Below, in pieces: positions 7,680-12,023 of a stretch of DNA of 12,023 nt. The stretch comes from Desulfobacterales bacterium CG23_combo_of_CG06-09_8_20_14_all_51_8. GTDB lineage: Bacteria; Desulfobacterota; Desulfobacteria; Desulfobacterales; Desulfosalsimonadaceae. The position numbers were made by a program, and so were the translations under genes. The notes beneath the pieces are model-generated. The model was not told where the DNA came from. It saw only the letters and a list, made by a program, of their open reading frames with translations, and did no database searches. Where the stretch lies: positions 2,340-14,362 of the forward strand of contig PCSG01000131.1 of the NCBI GenBank assembly GCA_002772195.1, written 5' to 3'. Every line of letters starts with the position of its first letter. Within the stretch, counting starts at the first letter, position 1.

Positions 7680-7685
7680 TTCGGC
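7679..7685 (+). other. Left boundary of cassette 1 (GTTCGGC)
   Basis: The recombination point would be between G 7679 and T 7680. The heptamer is the exact complement of the R'' box at 9235-9241. The bases before it (AATTACTT) have no complementary arm upstream, so the left partner was probably an attI-like or genomic target rather than another attC. Confidence 0.65.
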
Positions 7686-7707
7686 TGCATGAAAGGCAAA
7701 AGTACAT

Positions 7708-9225
7708 ATGGAACCAAATGAAGAGATAATCCCGAAGGTTTTTATCTCATATTCTCATGACGACTCGGCTCATAAACAATGGGTAGGTGAATTAGGATCA
7801 AAATTGGTTAAAAACGGTATTGATGTTATTCTTGATCAGTGGGATTTGGGCTTAGGCGACGATATACCTAAATTTATGGAGCATAGCGTTTCTGTGGCCG
7901 ATCGTGTCCTAATGATCTGCACTGAGCCATATGTAAAAAAAGCAGATGATGGAAAGGGGGGGGTGGGATACGAGGCAATGATCGTTACCGGTGAGTTGGT
8001 TCGTGATTTAGGAACTTCGAAATTTATCCCTGTTATTCGACAGAAATCAACAAATGCTACACTCCCGAAATCAGTTTGTACTCGATTTTACATCGACTTG
8101 AGTGATTCACAAAATTTTGATGAGCAATTTGAATTATTGCTTAGGGAATTGCATCAGAAACCCGTTGTCTCTAAACCGTCTTTGGGTAAAAATCCTTTTT
8201 CAAAACAACCATCCGGCATTGAAACTCCGGCAATAATCAATTCGCCGGAACCTATACCTGATCTAAGCAAGTCCAAGCTGGATGTAGTATCAATTTACAA
8301 TACAGCTCTTGGTATTGCGCGGCAGGGGGATTTGATCGCGTGGCGAAAAATTATTCAACAAATTCGCCAACCGATTCGGCAAGACATACTTGCGTGGAGG
8401 AGTCGTGCCGATACTTTCCGAAATTTGGATGATGAAGAATTCCAACGATTTGTATTGGATGGTATTTCCATTTATTCCCCTTTGTTTTGTATCGCTTTGG
8501 CTGGCGTCGAGTCAGGAAGAGAAAAATTTGACAATCAAATTTCAGTTATTGATGACATCATCTACCCTAAAGATTGGAAATGGAACGGACTAACAAAAAT
8601 TGTAAATTTCCCATATTCTGTTGCGTTTGTTTATCAAGCATTGCATGGTGCAATCGGAATATTTACAGGACAACTTAAAATATCCATCAAACTTGCAACC
8701 TCCAGGTTTGAGCAACAAGTTTCTTCTGAAAAAAAACCTCTATTTAAATTTCCAGAAATCATTGGATGGCCAGAATCGCTTGGTGAGAACTCATTGCATT
8801 CTTGGAAAATGCTGCTGAGTCTTCCTGATAATTGGCCTTGGCTTAACAACATTTTTGGAGATGTTGAAGATTTTCAAGCATCAATCTGTGCATATTATAT
8901 GGCCCTTAATATTTTAGAGTTTTCTTACACGGTTGCAAGCCCTGGAGGGATTGAGGCAATCAAAAAGACAGATGAAATTTGGCCCGACATCCCTCCATTA
9001 TTTCATGATGCCGACAAGGAAATCAAAAAAAGAGCATATCGCTTACTTATCAACGTACCAGATCAAGTTCGTGAAATCTGGTTGCCATTCAACCTGAAAG
9101 AGGAGGATCTCGAACCTCTCTGGGCTGACTGGATGAAACTTGTGAGGCATTGGCTGAAATCTGAAAATCGTTTCGGCTTTCGTGAAGATGTCCCGCATTG
9201 GGATCTTTTTATTGATCTTAAATAA
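7708..9225 (+). CDS. TIR-domain protein with unrecognised C-terminal domain (cassette 1)
   Basis: This is a probable defence effector. The 505-residue product opens with a TIR/SEFIR-like domain (about 9-150). It has PKVFISYSHDDSAHKQWV, the strand-helix start of the fold, then DVILDQWDLGLGDD (39-52), DRVLMICTEPYV (65-76) and GGVGYEAMI (84-92). E89 is my candidate for the catalytic glutamate used by NAD+-cleaving TIR proteins. A low-complexity linker (about 152-188) leads to a 315-residue, mostly helical C-terminal region with many Trp that I cannot assign; in such proteins this part often senses the trigger or oligomerises. AAAGG (7692-7696) precedes ATG 7708 by 11 bases. The gene is AT-rich unlike the flanking chromosome, and an eight-G run occurs inside the TIR domain. 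It fills cassette 1; the stop is ten bases before attC. Confidence 0.85.
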   Translation: MEPNEEIIPKVFISYSHDDSAHKQWVGELGSKLVKNGIDVILDQWDLGLGDDIPKFMEHSVSVADRVLMICTEPYVKKADDGKGGVGYEAMIVTGELVRDLGTSKFIPVIRQKSTNATLPKSVCTRFYIDLSDSQNFDEQFELLLRELHQKPVVSKPSLGKNPFSKQPSGIETPAIINSPEPIPDLSKSKLDVVSIYNTALGIARQGDLIAWRKIIQQIRQPIRQDILAWRSRADTFRNLDDEEFQRFVLDGISIYSPLFCIALAGVESGREKFDNQISVIDDIIYPKDWKWNGLTKIVNFPYSVAFVYQALHGAIGIFTGQLKISIKLATSRFEQQVSSEKKPLFKFPEIIGWPESLGENSLHSWKMLLSLPDNWPWLNNIFGDVEDFQASICAYYMALNILEFSYTVASPGGIEAIKKTDEIWPDIPPLFHDADKEIKKRAYRLLINVPDQVREIWLPFNLKEEDLEPLWADWMKLVRHWLKSENRFGFREDVPHWDLFIDLK

Positions 9226-9234
9226 ATCAAAACT

Positions 9235-9323
9235 GCCGAACCAGGCGGTTCACTTGACGCCGAGAACGCCTGCGTCCTGGCGTTCAAGCACTGTGGCGGC
9301 GCAAGTGACCTTGGTTGTTCGCC
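9235..9323 (+). other. attC recombination site of cassette 1
   Basis: The R'' box GCCGAAC (9235-9241) and L'' TCACTTG (9250-9256) face L' CAAGTGA (9302-9308) and R' GTTCGCC (9317-9323). The L'' and L' arms are perfectly complementary, spaced eight bases from R'' and R' on both sides. CGCC/GGCG pairing continues inward, and the apical region is about 40 bases. Total length is 89 bases, within the usual attC range. The predicted crossover follows G 9317. Confidence 0.8.
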
Positions 9324-9344
9324 GGATTAAAAAGGAAAACTAAA

Positions 9345-9545
9345 ATGCCTGAGATCAGTAGGTTCTATGGTATAATCATTGCCATGTTTTTCGATGATCA
9401 CAACCCGCCGCATTTTCATGCACGGTATGGCGGGGAGAAAGTGGCAATAGAAATAGAGTCACTTCGGATTCTGGAAGGTCATTTTTCGCCCCGTGCGTTG
9501 GGTCTTGTAATCGAATGGGCTGTACAGCACAGGAACGAGCTTTGA
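9345..9545 (+). CDS. DUF4160 protein, cut short by an in-frame TGA (cassette 2)
   Basis: This small protein of unknown biochemical role belongs to a family (DUF4160) usually found next to DUF2442 genes and suspected of forming toxin-antitoxin-like pairs. The 66-residue product has the family start MPEISRFYGIII, then the conserved FFDDHNPPHFHARYG (15-29) with H19, H23 and H25, and EGHFSPRALGLVIEWAVQHR. AAAGGA (9331-9336) precedes ATG 9345 by eight bases; an open-frame TTG at 9315 lies within attC and is rejected. The frame stops at TGA 9543. The same frame then continues for 19 codons (QNWELAKINQTPKKIEPLK) to TAA 9603, which looks like the normal family C-terminus ending 12 bases before the next gene. 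So the gene is probably a recent nonsense mutant, or it is read through. Confidence 0.8.
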   Translation: MPEISRFYGIIIAMFFDDHNPPHFHARYGGEKVAIEIESLRILEGHFSPRALGLVIEWAVQHRNEL

Positions 9546-9605
9546 CAAAACTGGGAATTAGCGAAAATCAATCAGACTCCAAAGAAAATTGAACCGTTGA
9601 AATAA

Positions 9606-9611
9606 GGGAGG
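9606..9611 (+). promoter_or_regulatory. Ribosome binding site of the DUF2442 gene
   Basis: GGGAGG ends six bases before the ATG at 9618 and begins directly after the TAA (9603-9605) that closes the extended DUF4160 frame. This spacing supports translational coupling in the original two-gene unit. Confidence 0.7.
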
Positions 9612-9617
9612 TGAGTC

Positions 9618-9929
9618 ATGCTTAGGGATGTAATCTCAGCAAACTATAAAGGCGGATATAAAATTGAAGTAACATTTGAGGACGGCGCCTCTGGAATTGT
9701 CGATTTCTCGAAATATTTACGTGCAAGCGGGGTGTTTGAAAAATTTAAAGATATGGAATTTTTCAAGAATTTTAAAATTAATGAGGAACTCGGAGTGCTG
9801 ACCTGGAAGGATGAAATCGATATTGCACCGGAAACTCTTTATTCTGAGGCAACGAACTCCCCTCTGCCTGAATGGATGAATTCGCAGCAAGGTTCGCTGG
9901 CGAACATGTCGCTTCAGTCGACCTCGTAA
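9618..9929 (+). CDS. DUF2442 protein, probable antitoxin-like partner of DUF4160 (cassette 2)
   Basis: The 103-residue product matches the DUF2442 pattern: an opening YKIEVTFEDGASGIVDFSKYL (14-34; first part strand-rich), then VFEKFKDMEFFKNFKINEELGVLTWKDEIDIAPETLY, with the typical W-x-DIAPETLY block (65-76). DUF2442 and DUF4160 genes are often adjacent, and the pair is regarded as a candidate type II toxin-antitoxin module; which member is which, and any activity, is not established to my knowledge. The natural family end is near LPEWMN (83-88). The last 15 residues run on toward and into attC (R'' box 9899-9905), with the stop at 9927. It follows the extended DUF4160 frame by 12 bases. Family assignment is good; function is open. 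Confidence 0.8.
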   Translation: MLRDVISANYKGGYKIEVTFEDGASGIVDFSKYLRASGVFEKFKDMEFFKNFKINEELGVLTWKDEIDIAPETLYSEATNSPLPEWMNSQQGSLANMSLQSTS

Positions 9930-9957
9930 ACTCGGCGGTTGAGCTTTTTCGTTGTGC
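9899..9957 (+). other. attC recombination site of cassette 2
   Basis: The R'' box GGCGAAC (9899-9905) and L'' GCTTCA (9911-9916) face TGAGC (9940-9944) and R' GTTGTGC (9951-9957). One base of L'' is unpaired, as is typical of the extrahelical base that sets strand choice in attC. At 59 bases it is near the short end of known attC sites. It overlaps the 3' end of the DUF2442 gene. Confidence 0.75.
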
Positions 9958-9977
9958 CCCAATTATTAGGAAAACAA

Positions 9978-10526
9978 ATGCGCGAAGCCCTTAAGAACAT
10001 TTCTGAATCCGATTATTGGGTCTATGGCCTGGGTGGGGACGACTACGAATATACCATTCGCTTGGCGAAGGAATTCGCGGAAGCCAAAACAACCTTATTT
10101 AGGCAGGAATCAGAACGGGTTCGCACGGAACAGCCTGATGAGGCTGACGACATCCTGGACGACGTGGCATACTATACTCACACCGACAACGAATATATCT
10201 GGCACTTTTGTCTCTGGCGGCTTCAGGCCATATTTGAGGGAATACTTGTTCACAAGCTGCTGAGGGACCAAAAGGCGGAGCGTCTCCTTGGCCTTAAAGC
10301 GAAACTTGATGCCATTCGCGCTGCTGGCTACCCCTTGAGCGATCAGGACTACGATGAACTGATATCGTGGGGAAAACTGCGAAACGCCCTGTCACATGCA
10401 CCACAGGAACAATACAGGCCGGGGCCGCTTCGAGACACCGACGTCTTTGAATACAAGGATCTTGTCAAGCGGCTGACCAGGGCCTGGCTGGAGTCTTGTC
10501 TTGCCGCAGAATTTAGTCACAAGTGA
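9978..10526 (+). CDS. Small HEPN-like protein with Rx4H motif (cassette 3)
   Basis: The 182-residue protein belongs to no family I can name with certainty. It is mostly helical, acidic in its first half (DDILDDVAYYTHTD, 57-70), and carries LRNALSHAP at 134-142. R135-N-A-L-S-H140 is the Rx4-6H motif (RNxxxH form) that marks metal-independent HEPN ribonucleases, found in many toxin and anti-phage proteins. Residues 70-115 (helices with IWHFCLWRLQAIFEGIL) would pack with the motif helix in a HEPN bundle. ATG 9978 follows AGGA (9968-9971) by six bases; an alternative TTG at 9939 lies inside attC. The stop is four bases before the next attC. There is no separate antitoxin gene in the cassette. HEPN membership is inferred from one motif and helix content; RNase activity is untested. 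Confidence 0.7.
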   Translation: MREALKNISESDYWVYGLGGDDYEYTIRLAKEFAEAKTTLFRQESERVRTEQPDEADDILDDVAYYTHTDNEYIWHFCLWRLQAIFEGILVHKLLRDQKAERLLGLKAKLDAIRAAGYPLSDQDYDELISWGKLRNALSHAPQEQYRPGPLRDTDVFEYKDLVKRLTRAWLESCLAAEFSHK

Positions 10527-10529
10527 AGG

Positions 10530-10642
10530 GCACAACCAGGGCATGGTTCGGACGAGCTGACGCCCGCCGACTGCGCTCGTCGGCTGTCCGCAGGCAAGCC
10601 TGCTCCCATCCGCCGTGCTCGTGGGTCAGCGCCGCGATTGGC
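10530..10642 (+). other. attC recombination site of cassette 3, with atypical right end
   Basis: The R'' box GCACAAC (10530-10536) exactly complements the cassette's left heptamer (9951). ACGAGC (10552-10557) pairs with GCTCGT (10617-10622) at balanced distances from the ends. The apical part contains two small hairpins: GCCGAC/GTCGGC (10566-10584) and GCAGGC/GCCTGC (10590-10603). The right end reads G-ATTGGC (10636-10642) instead of the G-TT of a cassette junction. Confidence 0.6.
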
Positions 10643-10699
10643 TCAGACAATTAAACAGTGATAAACTCTGCCGACCATGCTTTTACCGCAGAAAATGAT

Positions 10700-12023
10700 A
10701 TGATAATTAGACCTTTGCATACATTTGACCACGTGCGCGAATCCTTTAACGGCTCGACAAATAGAGCTGCCCGGTCTGAGATCGGTCAATTTTTGACACC
10801 CGCCTTGATAGCCCAGTTCATGTCTTCCATGTTTGAAAGTGGACCTCAGCATGTGCGGATTTTAGACCCGGGTGCAGGGGCGGGTGTGCTTTTTGCCATG
10901 TGCGTGGAGACCCTGATTTCCCAAAAGAGTCGCCCCCATTCCATAAGGGTTGATGCCTACGAAACAGATTCCGTAATTCTGCCTCACTTGGAAGAGACCA
11001 TGAAGCGCTGCCAATCGCTCTGCACATCGGGTGGCATAGCGTTTCAAGGAATCGTGAAGAGCGAGGATTTCGTCCAGGCTGCCATTGCAGGAACAACGGA
11101 GTCTCTTTTTGCCGCTCCCGGCGAGCGATATACCCATGCTATTCTCAATCCACCTTACATGAAGATCAATAGCCAGACTGCCATGAGCAGAAAGCTCTAT
11201 TCTTCCGGAATTAAGGTGGCAAATCTCTATGCTGTTTTCGTTTGGTTGTCCATGCTGCTGCTGGAACCGGGCGGGCAAATGGTGGCAATAACACCTCGCA
11301 GCTTTTGCAATGGTCCTTATTTTAAAAAGTTCCGCACGGCATTCTTACGGACGATGAGCCTCAAACAAATTCACATATTCGGATCACGCAAGAAGGCATT
11401 TGGTGACGACGATGTGTTGCAGGAGAATATCATCTATCATGCTGTCCGAGGGGTTCAGAGGCCTAAGTCCGTCACAATTTCCACCTCGGAAGGTCTTGAT
11501 TTCGGCAAGGCGCGCATTCTGTCCATCCCATACAGTCGGGTGGTTTACCTCGGTGATAGAGATATGTTTATCCATCTGGACATCGATGATGCTTACACCA
11601 GCCCGGCGGAGCGAATAAAATGTTTTACATCATCTCTCAATAGATTGGGGCTGACTGTATCTACGGGACGGGTCGTCGACTTTAGAGCACGGGAGCACCT
11701 TAGACAAGCTTCCGGGCAAGAAACAGTCCCCCTAATTTATCCGTGCCATTTCCTGAACGGGTTCATTGAATGGCCTGTTGAGCCGGGAAAGAAGCCAAAT
11801 GCCATTATGTTATCGTGTGAGACCTCCGGTCTTCTTGTCGAAGGGGGATTCTACGTTCTCACGAAAAGGTTTTCGTCCAAGGAGCAATTGCGGCGAGTCA
11901 TGGCAGCGGTTTATGACCCCACAAGGATCGATGCACGATTTGTGGGCTTTGAAAATTACCTGAACTACTTTCATAAACAGGGAAGCGGATTACCTGCTGA
12001 CCTGGCGAAAGGGCTTACCCTAT
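10700..12023 (+). CDS. N6-adenine DNA methyltransferase, Eco57I/BsuBI-PstI type, 3' end cut by window edge
   Basis: This is a sequence-specific adenine methyltransferase, probably the modification half of a type II restriction-modification system; the partner endonuclease may lie beyond the window. The frame is open for 441 codons from ATG 10700 to the edge. EIGQFLTPALIAQFM (27-41) is the N-terminal motif X typical of this subgroup. DPGAGAGVLF (56-65) is the SAM-binding motif I, and NPPY (150-153) is the catalytic motif IV of N6-adenine enzymes. The following GGQMVAITPRSFCNG matches the usual region downstream. The M.BsuBI/M.PstI size of about 500 residues suggests most of the protein is present. 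An earlier ATG (10695) stops at once. The ribosome binding site is weak. It lies 64 bases after the inferred end of the cassette array and shares its orientation. Confidence 0.88.
   Translation, partial: MIIRPLHTFDHVRESFNGSTNRAARSEIGQFLTPALIAQFMSSMFESGPQHVRILDPGAGAGVLFAMCVETLISQKSRPHSIRVDAYETDSVILPHLEETMKRCQSLCTSGGIAFQGIVKSEDFVQAAIAGTTESLFAAPGERYTHAILNPPYMKINSQTAMSRKLYSSGIKVANLYAVFVWLSMLLLEPGGQMVAITPRSFCNGPYFKKFRTAFLRTMSLKQIHIFGSRKKAFGDDDVLQENIIYHAVRGVQRPKSVTISTSEGLDFGKARILSIPYSRVVYLGDRDMFIHLDIDDAYTSPAERIKCFTSSLNRLGLTVSTGRVVDFRAREHLRQASGQETVPLIYPCHFLNGFIEWPVEPGKKPNAIMLSCETSGLLVEGGFYVLTKRFSSKEQLRRVMAAVYDPTRIDARFVGFENYLNYFHKQGSGLPADLAKGLTL

Larger units (their letters stand above)
7680..10636 (+). 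mobile_element. Array of three integron-type gene cassettes (integrase not in window)
   Basis: Three units lie head to tail: 7680-9317, 9318-9951 and 9952-10636. In a genuine integron cassette the attC R'' heptamer is complementary to the G-TTNNNN at the cassette's own left end, because the two were joined in the circular form. This holds exactly three times: GTTCGGC (7679) with GCCGAAC (9235), GTTCGCC (9317) with GGCGAAC (9899), and GTTGTGC (9951) with GCACAAC (10530). All genes face the same way, each R'' lies after or at the end of the cassette's last gene, and each cassette holds one gene or gene pair. No tyrosine-recombinase gene is visible, and the upstream neighbour is an ordinary SLT gene, so this is a CALIN or the edge of a larger integron. 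Confidence 0.82.

Noticed and set aside
7575..7685. An attC site preceding cassette 1
   Set aside because: No arm complementary to the right end (AATTACTT-GTTCGGC) exists upstream, so it is treated as a flank or attI-like sequence.
9546..9585. SECIS element that would make the DUF4160 TGA a selenocysteine codon
   Set aside because: The bases after the TGA form no stable hairpin with a suitable apical loop, and the position aligns with an ordinary Leu rather than Cys in this family.
10566..10603. Two small GC-rich hairpins that resemble a terminator for the HEPN gene or a CRISPR-type repeat
   Set aside because: They have no T-tract and no repeated units, and they fit as apical hairpins within the long attC of cassette 3.

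Overview
The window reads as chromosome from a Gram-negative, probably sulfate-reducing bacterium of the Desulfobacterota (former Deltaproteobacteria). The main evidence is a complete four-gene set for the Tmc transmembrane redox complex (tetraheme cytochrome c3, HdrD/DsrK-like Fe-S subunit, membrane cytochrome b subunit, tryptophan-rich subunit), a hallmark of sulfate reducers. A Kdo transferase gene also shows an LPS-type outer membrane. Genus cannot be fixed from the sequence alone.

Layout. (1) 1-1274, minus strand: kdtA/waaA, missing only its last codons at the window edge, with a good sigma70-type promoter very close to its ATG. (2) 1528-5278, plus strand: tmcD-tmcC-tmcB-tmcA, a tight operon in the order D-C-B-A. 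TmcA should take electrons in the periplasm, TmcC carries them through the membrane, and TmcB handles them on the cytoplasmic side. (3) 5279-5482: a spacer with a consensus -35 box and a terminator-like hairpin, followed by a 633-residue exported protein ending in a lytic-transglycosylase (SLT) domain (5483-7384). (4) 7385-7679: a non-coding stretch with a perfect 17-bp hairpin.

(5) 7680-10636: the most interesting part. Three consecutive units each begin with TT plus four bases after a G, and each carries the exact reverse complement of its own left heptamer directly after or at the end of its last gene. This is the signature of integron gene cassettes with attC sites. The three heptamers differ (GTTCGGC, GTTCGCC, GTTGTGC) and all three match. 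Cassette 1 carries a TIR-domain protein with an unrecognised C-terminal half. Cassette 2 carries a DUF4160 + DUF2442 pair, with an in-frame TGA cutting DUF4160 short. Cassette 3 carries a small protein with a HEPN-type RNALSH motif. No integron integrase is visible, so this is a CALIN-like array (attC cluster lacking an integrase). The last attC ends in G-AT rather than G-TT, as expected if the array sits in a non-attC target.

(6) 10700-12023, plus strand: the start of an N6-adenine DNA methyltransferase of the Eco57I/BsuBI-PstI type, cut by the window end. Together, (5) and (6) look like a small defence island: TIR effector, toxin-antitoxin-like pair, HEPN protein and restriction-modification. 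The TIR gene and cassette 2 are visibly richer in A/T than the flanking GC-rich housekeeping genes, which supports acquisition.
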